From NCBI RefSeq assembly GCF_002093745.1, contig NZ_MTSB01000004.1, forward strand, positions 124,001 through 188,000: a DNA stretch of 64,000 nt, in the 5' to 3' direction. The first letter of the stretch is position 1; the number at the start of each line of letters is the position of its first letter. The translations under genes were made by a program, and so were the position numbers. The notes beneath the pieces were generated by a model. It made no database searches. It saw only the letters and a program-made list of their open reading frames with translations, and was not told the DNA's origin. Source of the stretch: Pseudomonas graminis. GTDB taxonomy: Bacteria; Pseudomonadota; Gammaproteobacteria; Pseudomonadales; Pseudomonadaceae. Of the stretch, positions 18,115 through 26,372 are shown piece after piece.

Positions 18115-19059
18115 ATGCCGATTTCACCTCTGGCCCGCTTCAAGGCCCGCCCGATCAGATGGCTGCTGATGCTTGCCATCATCATTGGCCTGCCGGTGGG
18201 CTGCGCCGTGCTTGAACACAAGGAGCGCGAGCTGGTCTTTCGCATCGAGCCCGGTACGGCGAGCTGGTACAGCGGGCTGCCCGATGAGGTTCAGGAGATC
18301 GAACTGCGGACACCTGCTTTCGGCACGTCGCAGAACATTCATGCGTGGTGGTGGCCTGCGCCTGACAAAAATGCCCCGGCCGTGCTTTACCTGCACGGTT
18401 CCAAGTGGAACCTGACCGGCCAGCTTTTTCGTATCCGGCAACTCAGCGCGCAAGGCTTTTCGGTGCTGGCCATCGACTACCGAGGCTTCGGTCAGAGTGC
18501 AGGCCATTTGCCGTCCGAGAAGTCCGTTTATGAGGACGCACGTATCGCCTGGGAACGCCTCAAACAATTGCAGCCCGATCCCCGCCGCAGGTTGATCTAT
18601 GGGCACTCACTGGGCGGGGCGGTCGCGGTGGACCTGGCTGTCGAGCTGGGTACTGACGCGGAAAAGGACAACCTTCCGGTTCAGGCTCGGGGGCTGATCA
18701 TCGAGTCCACCTTTACCAATCTCGCCGATGTGGCCACCGCGCTTGCCAACACCTCGCTGCCCGTGCGCTGGCTGCTGTCGCAAAAGTTCGACTCCCTGGA
18801 CAAGATCGCGGACATCCGGATGCCGGTCCTGATCGTCCACGGCACTGACGACCGCTACGTGCCCGCGCGTTTCAGCGAACAACTGTTCAATGCGGCAAAA
18901 GAACCGAAGAGACTGTTGCTGGTGCCCGGTGGCACGCACAACAACAGCATGCAACTGGGGCAGCCGGCCTACAGCCAGGCCATCCAGACGCTGCTCAAGG
19001 CTCCTGCATCGCTGACTCAGGCCAGCCGACAGGATCAGCAGAAAAAAGACGCCGGTTAG
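18115..19059 (+). CDS. Alpha/beta hydrolase, membrane-anchored or lipoprotein
   Basis: This 314-residue serine hydrolase starts at the ATG 18115. The N-terminal hydrophobic segment WLLMLAIIIGLPVGC (about residues 16-30) ends in a cysteine in a weak lipobox context, so it is probably exported and membrane-anchored. The fold signatures are LYLHGSKWNLTGQ (oxyanion region), YRGFGQSAGHLPS and the nucleophile elbow IYGHSLGGAVAVDLA. The acid is probably the Asp in HGTDDRYVPARFSE and the base the His in VPGGTHNNSM. This is the bacterial family that includes YfhR/BEM46-like proteins. No substrate can be named. The acetyltransferase gene follows 53 bases later. Confidence 0.83.
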   Translation: MPISPLARFKARPIRWLLMLAIIIGLPVGCAVLEHKERELVFRIEPGTASWYSGLPDEVQEIELRTPAFGTSQNIHAWWWPAPDKNAPAVLYLHGSKWNLTGQLFRIRQLSAQGFSVLAIDYRGFGQSAGHLPSEKSVYEDARIAWERLKQLQPDPRRRLIYGHSLGGAVAVDLAVELGTDAEKDNLPVQARGLIIESTFTNLADVATALANTSLPVRWLLSQKFDSLDKIADIRMPVLIVHGTDDRYVPARFSEQLFNAAKEPKRLLLVPGGTHNNSMQLGQPAYSQAIQTLLKAPASLTQASRQDQQKKDAG

Positions 19060-19112
19060 ACAATGTCAGGAACTGAACAGTAAGCTCCCGGTCCCGACCC
19101 AAGGACTGTGCA

Positions 19113-19541
19113 ATGCCCCTCATCATCGAGTATTCCGACCCGCATCACCGCCTCGAGGTCATCCAGCTCTGGAAGACCGTTTTCAATGACGATGCGCCGC
19201 AAAACCGTCCGGATCTCTCGATCGACAAGAAGCGGGCGGTCAACGACCGGCTGTTTTTCGTCGCGATCATGGGCAACAAGGTGGTCGGAACGCTTCTTGC
19301 CGGCTATGACGGCCATCGCGGCTGGCTGTACTCGGTCGCCGTGGACCCGCAACAACGCGGCAACAGGTTGGGAACGGCACTGGTCAGGCACGCCGAACAG
19401 GCCCTGACCCGCCTGGGCTGCGTGAAGATCAATCTGCAGATCCACACGTTCAATGAAAGCGTGCAGGCCTTTTACAAGACGCTGGGTTACGCCCAGGAAC
19501 CCATCATCAGCATGGGCAAGCGGATTGATGCCAACCTTTAG
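19113..19541 (+). CDS. GNAT acetyltransferase, YpeA-like
   Basis: This compact 142-residue GNAT enzyme resembles the YpeA family. Motif A is LYSVAVDPQQRGNRLGTALV near residues 72-91, with the Q/R-x-x-G-x-G acetyl-CoA loop. INLQIHTFNESVQAFYKTLG near 108-127 is motif B, and YAQEPIISMGKRI is a typical YpeA ending. It follows the hydrolase on the same strand, possibly co-transcribed. The substrate is unknown. Confidence 0.85.
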   Translation: MPLIIEYSDPHHRLEVIQLWKTVFNDDAPQNRPDLSIDKKRAVNDRLFFVAIMGNKVVGTLLAGYDGHRGWLYSVAVDPQQRGNRLGTALVRHAEQALTRLGCVKINLQIHTFNESVQAFYKTLGYAQEPIISMGKRIDANL

Positions 19542-19615
19542 CCGCCATCATGATCGGCTGAGACGTTGATGACGGGGTGATCGAAACCGGTGTCAGGCCA
19601 TTCATTTATTTACAT

Positions 19616-19634
19616 GAGAATTAATATCAAATTA
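19616..19634. promoter_or_regulatory. Possible Fur box upstream of the TonB receptor
   Basis: An AT-rich 19-mer beginning GAGAATTAATATC matches the classic Fur consensus in about 11 of 19 positions, 38-56 bases before the receptor start. The surrounding sequence contains further NATAAT-like units. Iron control of a siderophore receptor is expected, but this site is degenerate. Confidence 0.45.
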
Positions 19635-19671
19635 CAATTATTGCTATTAACGTCCTGACAGAGCATCTCCC

Positions 19672-21792
19672 TTGAGCACTTCCACCCCACGCCCTCGCCG
19701 TCCAGGCCCTTTTCTGCTGTCTGCAATGTCTCTGGCGATGTTTTCCAGTGGCGCCGTGCATGCCGCCGAAGCCGCTACGCTACCCGCTACTCAGGTTTCC
19801 GCGTCGGCGACTGAGACTCAGGAAGGTTACAGCGCAAAAAGCACCAGCACGGCCAGCAAGAGTGACGTGCCGATCAAGGAAGAAGCGCAATCGGTGAACG
19901 TGGTGACGCCGCAGACCATTGCCGACTACAACGTGCGCTCGCTGGACGATGCCATGAAGTTCGTCAGCGGCGTGAGTCAAGGCAACACGCTGGGCAATAC
20001 CAAGGACTCTCTGGTCAAACGCGGCTTCGGCACCAATGACGATGGCTCGATCCTGCGCGACGGCGTGCGCTCGGTGGTCTCGAAGAACTTCGGGGCGACC
20101 ACCGAGCGCGTCGAAGTGCTCAAAGGTCCCGCCTCGTTGCTGTACGGCGCGATGGAACCGGGTGGCGTGATCAACGTGATCAGCAAACAGCCGCAGTACG
20201 TGCAGAGCACAACCCTGAGCGGCTCGGCGTACAGCGAGGGCGGCGGCAGCTTCGGGGTCGACACCACCGGCCCGCTGGGTGACTCCGGACTGGCCTATCG
20301 CATGGTGGCCGAACGTCAGAGCGAGGATTACTGGCGTAACTATGGCGTTGATCAACACACCCTGATCGCGCCGTCCCTGTCCTGGACCGGCGAACGTGCG
20401 AGCCTGACCCTGGCCTATGAATACAACGACTACGTCAGCCCCTTTGACCGTGGCACCGTGTTCTCGGGCGGCCATCCGGCCGATATCAGCTACGACAAGC
20501 GCCTTGATGAAAAATGGGCGAACACGGTCGGCATCAGCGAAACGGCAACCGCACGTTTCGAGTACCAACTCAGCGACGACTGGAAAACCCGTCTGACCTA
20601 CGGCTGGAACAACGACCGCTACAGCCTTTCGATTGCACAGCCCAGCACCCTGTCCAGCAGCGGTGTATTGCGTCGTCAGGCCAACGGCGGCCACTACGAT
20701 TACGAAACCCGCTATGCCAGCTGGGACTTCATCGGCAAACAGGAAGTTTTCGGCCAGCAGCACGACCTGCTGATCGGCGCCGAACAGGAAGATTCCGACA
20801 AGTATCGCGGCAAGACCTACCGCAATACGGCCCAGAACGGCTTCAATATCTTTTCGCCCAGCTACGGCAGCCTGGCCGAACCCGCCGTTGTCAGTGCGAC
20901 CACCAGCAACCTCAGCAATCAGCTGACCTCCACGTCCATGTACATCAAGGACAACTGGCACCTCAATGACCGCTGGATTCTGGTACTTGGCGGGCGCTAT
21001 CAGCATTATGACCAGTACATCGCTCAAGGTCTGGGGGCCAACCGCACCACCAATCTGGACAAAAATGACGATGTCTTCCTGCCGATGGCGGGCCTGGTGT
21101 TCAAGGTCAATGAAGACCTGTCGTTGTACGGCAATTACAGCCGTTCATTCGTGCCCAACGAAGACGTGAACGACGACGGCACCACGTTCGATCCGGAGGA
21201 AGGCCGCAGCTACGAAGTCGGCGCCAAATACGCCCTGGCGCAAGACCTCAATCTGAACCTGGCGGTGTTCGACATCGAGAAGAAAAACGTCGTCACGCCC
21301 ACCGGGGTGACTGGCGTGAGCGAAGCCGCCGGCAAGGTCGGCTCGCAAGGCGTCGAACTGGACGTGACAGGCCGCATAGCCGAGCGCTGGGACATGATCG
21401 GCACGTACGCCTACACCCACACCGAAGTGCTCGACGACCCGAGCAACAAGGGCAACCGCCTCAGTCAGGCACCGAAGCACACGGCCAGCCTGTACCTCAC
21501 TCACCATCTGCAGGTTCCGTCCGGCCTGGGTGAATGGCATGCCGGCGGCGGTGCGCGCTATCTCGGCGAACGTGCTGGCGACGACGCCAATACGTTCTAC
21601 ATGAGCAGCTACACCGTGGCCGATGCATTCTTGCGCTGGGATGTGCCAATGGCGGGCTACAAGACTCGCCTGCAACTGAACGTGGATAACCTGTTCGACA
21701 AACAGTATTACCCGTCCAGCACCGGCAGCCCGTTGCAGGTCAATGTGGGCGAACCAAGGACTGCGCGGCTGAGCGCCAGCGTCACGTTCTAG
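19672..21792 (+). CDS. TonB-dependent siderophore receptor
   Basis: This 706-residue outer-membrane receptor imports a ferric siderophore with TonB energy. A signal peptide of about 31 residues ends ...SGAVHA. The plug domain follows (KEEAQSVNVVTPQTIADYN; VEVLKGPASLLYGAMEPGGV; VINVISKQPQ), then a 22-strand barrel ending in the typical C-terminal Phe (ARLSASVTF). There is no N-terminal signalling (STN) domain, so it does not work through a FecR-type surface-signalling pathway. The start is a TTG at 19672 with a weak ribosome site. The closest known group is the FhuA-like receptors; the actual siderophore cannot be told from sequence. No siderophore synthesis genes are adjacent. Confidence 0.93.
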   Translation: MSTSTPRPRRPGPFLLSAMSLAMFSSGAVHAAEAATLPATQVSASATETQEGYSAKSTSTASKSDVPIKEEAQSVNVVTPQTIADYNVRSLDDAMKFVSGVSQGNTLGNTKDSLVKRGFGTNDDGSILRDGVRSVVSKNFGATTERVEVLKGPASLLYGAMEPGGVINVISKQPQYVQSTTLSGSAYSEGGGSFGVDTTGPLGDSGLAYRMVAERQSEDYWRNYGVDQHTLIAPSLSWTGERASLTLAYEYNDYVSPFDRGTVFSGGHPADISYDKRLDEKWANTVGISETATARFEYQLSDDWKTRLTYGWNNDRYSLSIAQPSTLSSSGVLRRQANGGHYDYETRYASWDFIGKQEVFGQQHDLLIGAEQEDSDKYRGKTYRNTAQNGFNIFSPSYGSLAEPAVVSATTSNLSNQLTSTSMYIKDNWHLNDRWILVLGGRYQHYDQYIAQGLGANRTTNLDKNDDVFLPMAGLVFKVNEDLSLYGNYSRSFVPNEDVNDDGTTFDPEEGRSYEVGAKYALAQDLNLNLAVFDIEKKNVVTPTGVTGVSEAAGKVGSQGVELDVTGRIAERWDMIGTYAYTHTEVLDDPSNKGNRLSQAPKHTASLYLTHHLQVPSGLGEWHAGGGARYLGERAGDDANTFYMSSYTVADAFLRWDVPMAGYKTRLQLNVDNLFDKQYYPSSTGSPLQVNVGEPRTARLSASVTF

Positions 21793-21803
21793 GGCTTTGC
21801 AGT

Positions 21804-21831
21804 GGAGCAGGCCTGCAAAGAGGCCTGCTCC
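21804..21831 (+). terminator. Bidirectional hairpin between convergent genes
   Basis: GGAGCAGGCCT (21804-21814) pairs perfectly with AGGCCTGCTCC (21821-21831) over a 6-base loop. It sits 11 bases after the receptor stop and one base before the stop of the convergent gene, so it can serve both transcripts. Confidence 0.7.
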
Positions 21832-21832
21832 G

Positions 21833-22354
21833 TCAGGACTTCATTCGGTAGAAACTGATCAGCATTTCTTGAGCGTGCAGGTAGTCGATCTTGGCGATGA
21901 AGGCGCTTTTCTCCAGCCACTCGTTAGGGCCAAGAGAGACTTGAAAGCGCGAGGTGCAGGTGCATTGGTAGTGGCCATCACTGATGGGCCAGGTGCCGTT
22001 CTGAAGTTCCTCTTGCCCTGCTTCATCCATGAGCAGCACGCCTCTGTTTTCAACGTTGATCAACTCGCCGAGCTGGGTAAGCAGTGTGAAACGGGTTTCC
22101 AGAATGGCGAGCTCGGATGACAGCTCGACCAGCAGACTGCTGCCGCCGGAAAGCACTGAACCGCTGAAATACTGGGCCTGGAACTCACCGCCCAGCACCA
22201 TGCTGTTGCTGCGCAGACCGTCGCTGCAGATGCCCATGAGCACCGGAACATCGGTTTTCAAAATGACGCTCAGTACTTTTTCGAGAACGGGCACAGCGGC
22301 CGTATTGAAACGAACAGAGCGTTTGACGGGTTGCTTGAAATCGATGATGTTCAT
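21833..22354 (-). CDS. Hypothetical protein, 173 residues
   Basis: I do not recognise this family. From the ATG at 22354 (MNIIDFKQPVKRSVRFNTAA) it encodes 173 residues without signal peptide or membrane segment. The composition is mixed alpha/beta: VLEKVLSVILKTDVPVLMGI, then two short beta-rich blocks (NSMVLGGEFQAQYFSG and SSLLVELSSELAILETRF), and a C-terminal half with QCTCTSRFQVSLGPNEW. The overall pattern is loosely PilZ-like or flagellar-regulator-like, but the RxxxR...D/NxSxxG motif is absent. It shares a 224-base divergent promoter region with the TetR gene. The coding reading is supported by length and codon use only. Confidence 0.6.
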   Translation of the reverse strand: MNIIDFKQPVKRSVRFNTAAVPVLEKVLSVILKTDVPVLMGICSDGLRSNSMVLGGEFQAQYFSGSVLSGGSSLLVELSSELAILETRFTLLTQLGELINVENRGVLLMDEAGQEELQNGTWPISDGHYQCTCTSRFQVSLGPNEWLEKSAFIAKIDYLHAQEMLISFYRMKS

Positions 22355-22578
22355 GGACCTGTTCACTCCATCATTGAATACTTTCGTGCAATGGATGGCT
22401 GAAGGCAGCCCATCAGATAGCACAATAAAGGGCGCATCCCGCTGTCGGCATTTATCTGAGCCTCCTTTTCCAGTAAGCTCCACAGAGCCGATTGAAATCG
22501 TACCGAACGGTTCAGTTCCAGTCTAGAGAATTCTGCACGTCCTGTGTCAGGCGGTTCACCAGAGGATTAAGGATATAA

Positions 22579-23202
22579 ATGAAGGTGCGTACTGAAGCTC
22601 GCCGCGAAGCCATCATTGATGCCGCAGCCAGCGTTTTCCTCGAAATGGGCTACGAACGCGCTTCGATGAACGAAGTGACCAAGCGAATGGGCGGCTCCAA
22701 AGCGACGATCTACAGCTACTTCCCTTCCAAGGAAGAACTGTTCATTGCCGTTGTCGACAGGCTGGCAACGGCGCACCTGGCCGAGGCGGTCTCGGAACTG
22801 GCAACCCCTCCTGAAACAGGCGCCGACATAGAACTGAGGACGCTGCTCACCCGCTTTGGCGAGCGCATGTTGATGGTACTGGTCAATGATGACAGCGCGT
22901 TGGCGGTGTACCGCATGGTGGTGGCTGAATCCGGGCAATCCGACATCGGCATGATGTTCTATGAATCAGGCCCTCGGGAATGCCTGCAGACGATTGCGAC
23001 ATTGATGGGTTCAGCCATGCAACGAGGCCAGTTGCGTACCACCGATCCGGATATTGCGGCACTGCAACTCACCGCCCTGCTGACTGCAGAAACAGAAATC
23101 CGCCTGTATCAGCAGGCCCCCATGCCGTTAAGCGTCGAGCAGATCCGCGGCATGGTCGAGCGCGCCGTCGATACGTTTCTGCTGGGCATGGAAAAACACT
23201 GA
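22579..23202 (+). CDS. TetR-family transcriptional regulator
   Basis: This 207-residue regulator has an N-terminal TetR helix-turn-helix at about residues 8-54 (REAIIDAAASVFLEMGYERA, then VTKRMGGSKATIYSYFPSKE) and an all-helical ligand domain of the AcrR/TetR_C type. AAGGA lies 7 bases upstream of the ATG. The gap to the divergent 173-residue gene contains ACCGAACGGT near 22503, a plausible half-palindromic operator. The ligand and targets are unknown; it may control itself and the divergent gene. Confidence 0.88.
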   Translation: MKVRTEARREAIIDAAASVFLEMGYERASMNEVTKRMGGSKATIYSYFPSKEELFIAVVDRLATAHLAEAVSELATPPETGADIELRTLLTRFGERMLMVLVNDDSALAVYRMVVAESGQSDIGMMFYESGPRECLQTIATLMGSAMQRGQLRTTDPDIAALQLTALLTAETEIRLYQQAPMPLSVEQIRGMVERAVDTFLLGMEKH

Positions 23203-23337
23203 TCCGCTGGGCTTCGCAGGGCCGACTTAACTAGAAGTTAAAATTTATTCAACCCCCTTGAAATATTCTCTTACTATTTTGCGAACAAGTTAATCCGGGA
23301 GCGGGCGATAGCCTTTTGCCCACTCCGGAGAAACATC

Positions 23338-24966
23338 ATGATGTTGCGAAAGCTCAATCTTGCCCCCCGCTCTGCACTGTGTTTCGGCGTCTTCTGCCTG
23401 ATGATCATTGCCTTGGGCTTGCTGGCCCTGCGTCAATCAGCAGAACTCAACGCTGCCGAAAAATTTATTGAAACCAACGTACTGCCCAGCGTAAAGCTGC
23501 TCGCCTCTCTGGATCGGGAGTTTGTAGGCATCAGGGGTAACAATGCCCGCGTCCGTAACCCGATCGAACCGCAGGAACGAAAGACCAAGGCACTCGGCGA
23601 CATTCAACAGTCCCGCTCGCTGATCACAGGCTACTCAGATGCTCTGGGCAAGCTGATCGTGACCCCGCAGGGGCGTCAGGCTTTCGACGAGCTCGGCAAA
23701 GCGAACGCCGATTATCAAGTGGCGCAGGATCGTTACCTGACCTTCGTGGCCGCCGGTAATCTGGAAGCAGCCGTCGCCATCTCCAACGGCGAAATGAAAA
23801 GCGCGGCCGATCTGGTCGAAAATACGCTCAAGAAACTTATCGGTATCAACGACGCCAAGGCTGAAAAAGCCGGCAATGCAGCAGACACGGCGTACCAGCA
23901 AACCTTGTGGATGGTGGGTATATTCATCGCCGTGGGTGTGCTGACGACCCTGCTTCTGGCCTGGATGTACACTCGCAGCCTGACAGGCCCCATTGGCGAA
24001 TCGTTGAGCATCGCGCAACGGATCGCCACCAATGACCTGAGCAAGGACATTGCACTGGACGGTACTGACGAGGCTGCCAAGCTGATTGCCGCGCTCGCCG
24101 CCATGCAAACCAACCTGCGCAGTGCATTGACCCTGATCGGTGATTCCTCCACCCAGCTCGCCGCCACGTCCGAAGAAATGCATGCGGTGACCGAAGACGC
24201 TTCGCGCACCATTCAGCGTCAGAGCAACGAAATCGAAATGGCGGCCACTGCCGTCAACCAGATGAGCGCTGCGGTTGAAGAGGTTGCCAGCAACGCAGCC
24301 TCGGCATCGGAAGTCACCTCTCAGTCCAGCACAGCGGCCATGGCAGGACGCGCGCAGGTCGATGAAACCGTCACGGCGATCAACCTGATGGTCTCCAAGG
24401 TGCAAGTCACCTCCACCGAAGTGCAAGGCCTGGCGGCCATGGCAACGGACATCAGCAAAGTGCTGGACGTGATCCGCGCTATTGCCGAACAGACCAACCT
24501 GCTGGCACTTAACGCTGCCATCGAGGCTGCTCGCGCCGGTGAGGCTGGACGGGGCTTTGCAGTGGTCGCGGACGAAGTTCGGGCACTGGCCCACCGGACT
24601 CAGCAGTCGACCCGCGAAATCGAACAGATGGTCAGCTCGATTCAGACCGGCACCGGCAATGCCGTGACGGCGATGGAACAGACCAGCGTTCAGGCCCACA
24701 AGACACTGGAAATGGCCAACGGCGCGGGCAAGGCTCTGCTCGAGATTACAGAGTCGATCAGCCAGATCAATGAACGAAACCTGATGATCGCCACCGCCGC
24801 CGAAGAACAGGCTCAGGTTGCCCGCGAGGTGGACAGAAGCCTGGTCAGCATCCGTGACTTGTCCAGCCAGACGTCCGAGGGCTCCAACCAGACGGCAATC
24901 GCCACCGCAGAACTGTCGAGCCTGGCTTCAGGCCTGAATCGACTGACCAAACAGTTCCGCGTTTGA
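23338..24966 (+). CDS. Methyl-accepting chemotaxis protein
   Basis: This 542-residue transmembrane chemoreceptor has TM1 at about residues 12-32 and a periplasmic four-helix-bundle sensor of roughly 150 residues. TM2 is at about 190-212 ([20 protein letters not shown]). A HAMP linker follows, then a long coiled-coil signalling domain. The hairpin tip is canonical: [20 protein letters not shown] followed by [20 protein letters not shown]. There is no C-terminal NWETF-like CheR tether. It follows the TetR gene by 135 bases. The ligand is unknown. GGAG precedes two adjacent ATG codons (23338, 23341). Confidence 0.95.
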   Translation: MMLRKLNLAPRSALCFGVFCLMIIALGLLALRQSAELNAAEKFIETNVLPSVKLLASLDREFVGIRGNNARVRNPIEPQERKTKALGDIQQSRSLITGYSDALGKLIVTPQGRQAFDELGKANADYQVAQDRYLTFVAAGNLEAAVAISNGEMKSAADLVENTLKKLIGINDAKAEKAGNAADTAYQQTLWMVGIFIAVGVLTTLLLAWMYTRSLTGPIGESLSIAQRIATNDLSKDIALDGTDEAAKLIAALAAMQTNLRSALTLIGDSSTQLAATSEEMHAVTEDASRTIQRQSNEIEMAATAVNQMSAAVEEVASNAASASEVTSQSSTAAMAGRAQVDETVTAINLMVSKVQVTSTEVQGLAAMATDISKVLDVIRAIAEQTNLLALNAAIEAARAGEAGRGFAVVADEVRALAHRTQQSTREIEQMVSSIQTGTGNAVTAMEQTSVQAHKTLEMANGAGKALLEITESISQINERNLMIATAAEEQAQVAREVDRSLVSIRDLSSQTSEGSNQTAIATAELSSLASGLNRLTKQFRV

Positions 24967-25020
24967 GTCATACGGGGGCCGGAACCTGAGTTCCGGTCCT
25001 CGCCAGCAACATACGCCGAA

Positions 25021-25057
25021 GCGCCCTGGCAAATAAGCCAGGGCGCTTTTTCGTTTT
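25021..25057 (+). terminator. Rho-independent terminator after the chemoreceptor gene
   Basis: GCGCCCTGGC (25021-25030) pairs perfectly with GCCAGGGCGC (25037-25046) over AAATAA and is followed by TTTTTCGTTTT. It ends just before the convergent hmp stop. Confidence 0.92.
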
Positions 25058-25059
25058 GA

Positions 25060-26247
25060 TCAATCCAATGCTTCAGCAGGTCCGAAAAACTCATAATGGG
25101 TCTGCGCTTCAGGAACGCCCAGCTCCCGAAGCGTACGTTTCATGAATGCCATGAAAGGCTTGGGACCCAGAAAGTACGCCTCCACGTCGCGGTCTGCCGG
25201 TATCCATTGCTGCAGATGCTCGATCGACGGCATGCCCACCGCGCCGAGGCAGATCCGGGCATCAGCGCTTGCCTCTTCATGAACCACGTGCGCGTCGAAC
25301 AGCGGATAGCGCCGCTGCCAGTTATCCAGTTCCACCTGGAAGGCTTGCACTTGGGCATTGCGGGCGTAGTGAATAAACACCACCTGACGCTTGCCTGCCT
25401 TCAGCGCTTCTTCAGCCATGGCCAGTGTCGCCGTAATCCCCACGCCACCACTGATCAGCACCAGCGGCCGGGTACCGTCTACCAAAACGAAGTTGCCAGA
25501 GGGAGGAAACAGTTCAAGCACACCCCCTTCCGTCATCCGGTCATGCAGGTAACGGGAGGCGACGCCATCCGGCTCGCGCTTCACGCTGATACGCAATCCG
25601 GTTCCCGAAGCCGGCGCCGACAACGAGTAGTTTCTGCGGATCTCCGTGCCGTCGATATCCAGACGTACACCAATGTACTGGCCTGATGTGTGTGCAATGA
25701 CCGGCTTGCCATCCACCGGCTCCAGATAGAACGAAGAAATTTCGCTGCTTTCGGCAACCTTGCGCACGACCGTGAATAATCGGCCGCCGCGCCATCCGCC
25801 CGGTGCTGCCGCAACACGCTCATACACGCCTTCCTCGGCATTGATCAGGATGTCGGCCAATTGCTGATAGGCAGCGGCCCAGGCGGCAATCACTTCATCG
25901 GTCGCGATGTCCTCACCCAGCACCTCGCGGATCGCGCGCAACAGGCAGGTGCCGACGATCGGGTAGTGTTCCGGGAGGATTTGCAGCGCAACATGTTTGT
26001 TCACAATCTGGCCCGCAAGCGGCCCCAGATCTTCCAGGCGATCGATATTTCTGGCGTACATCAAGACCGCATTGGCCAACGCGCGTGGCTGTGCTCCGTT
26101 CGCTTGATGCGCTTGATTGAACAGGGGCCGGACTTCGGGGTGGTCCGCCAGCATGATTTGATAAAAATGAGTGGTCAGGGCCTCTCCGCCTGTTTCAAGA
26201 AGGGGGACGGTTGCCTTGATAATTTCGTGCTGCGATGGGGTGAGCAT
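25060..26247 (-). CDS. hmp: Flavohemoglobin / nitric oxide dioxygenase
   Basis: Hmp converts NO and O2 to nitrate, protecting against host or self-made NO. It has 395 residues from the ATG at 26247 (MLTPSQHEIIKATVPLLETG); the longer upstream frame is not conserved and crosses the promoter. The globin domain (1-140) contains the proximal-His region NKHVALQILPEHYPIVGTCL. The FAD-binding reductase domain has RNYSLSAP and the NAD domain has VLISGGVGITATLAMAE and FIHYARN, ending HYEFFGPAEALD. It is divergent from a NorR/FhpR-type activator, with a sigma-54 promoter in between. In P. aeruginosa the equivalent gene is called fhp. Confidence 0.96.
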   Translation of the reverse strand: MLTPSQHEIIKATVPLLETGGEALTTHFYQIMLADHPEVRPLFNQAHQANGAQPRALANAVLMYARNIDRLEDLGPLAGQIVNKHVALQILPEHYPIVGTCLLRAIREVLGEDIATDEVIAAWAAAYQQLADILINAEEGVYERVAAAPGGWRGGRLFTVVRKVAESSEISSFYLEPVDGKPVIAHTSGQYIGVRLDIDGTEIRRNYSLSAPASGTGLRISVKREPDGVASRYLHDRMTEGGVLELFPPSGNFVLVDGTRPLVLISGGVGITATLAMAEEALKAGKRQVVFIHYARNAQVQAFQVELDNWQRRYPLFDAHVVHEEASADARICLGAVGMPSIEHLQQWIPADRDVEAYFLGPKPFMAFMKRTLRELGVPEAQTHYEFFGPAEALD

Positions 26248-26282
26248 ATGGACTCCGTTGAGCAGGTAAGTGTTATGGTCAT

Positions 26283-26299
26283 AGCAACGGCTATGCCAA
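26283..26299 (-). promoter_or_regulatory. Sigma-54 promoter of hmp
   Basis: On the minus strand the sequence TTGGCATAGCCGTTGCT gives GG-N10-GC within TTGGCA-N6-TTGCT, essentially the -24/-12 consensus. The predicted start lies about 25 bases before the hmp ATG. This fits activation by the adjacent sigma-54-dependent regulator. Confidence 0.88.
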
Positions 26300-26321
26300 G
26301 CCAAAAACCCAGTAAAATCAG

Positions 26322-26366
26322 GTATCAAGGGCTCACACAGAGTCATTAAGACCAGGTCAAAAAGAC
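26322..26366. promoter_or_regulatory. NorR-type enhancer sites (GT-N7-AC)
   Basis: Two exact GT-N7-AC sites are present, GTCATTAAGAC (26342-26352) and GTCAAAAAGAC (26356-26366). A third near-match, GTATCAAGGGC, lies at 26322-26332. E. coli NorR binds three GT-(N7)-AC sites in its target promoter. Here they sit 23-67 bp upstream of the -24 element and overlap the norR leader, closer than usual. Confidence 0.75.
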
Positions 26367-26372
26367 TCGATC

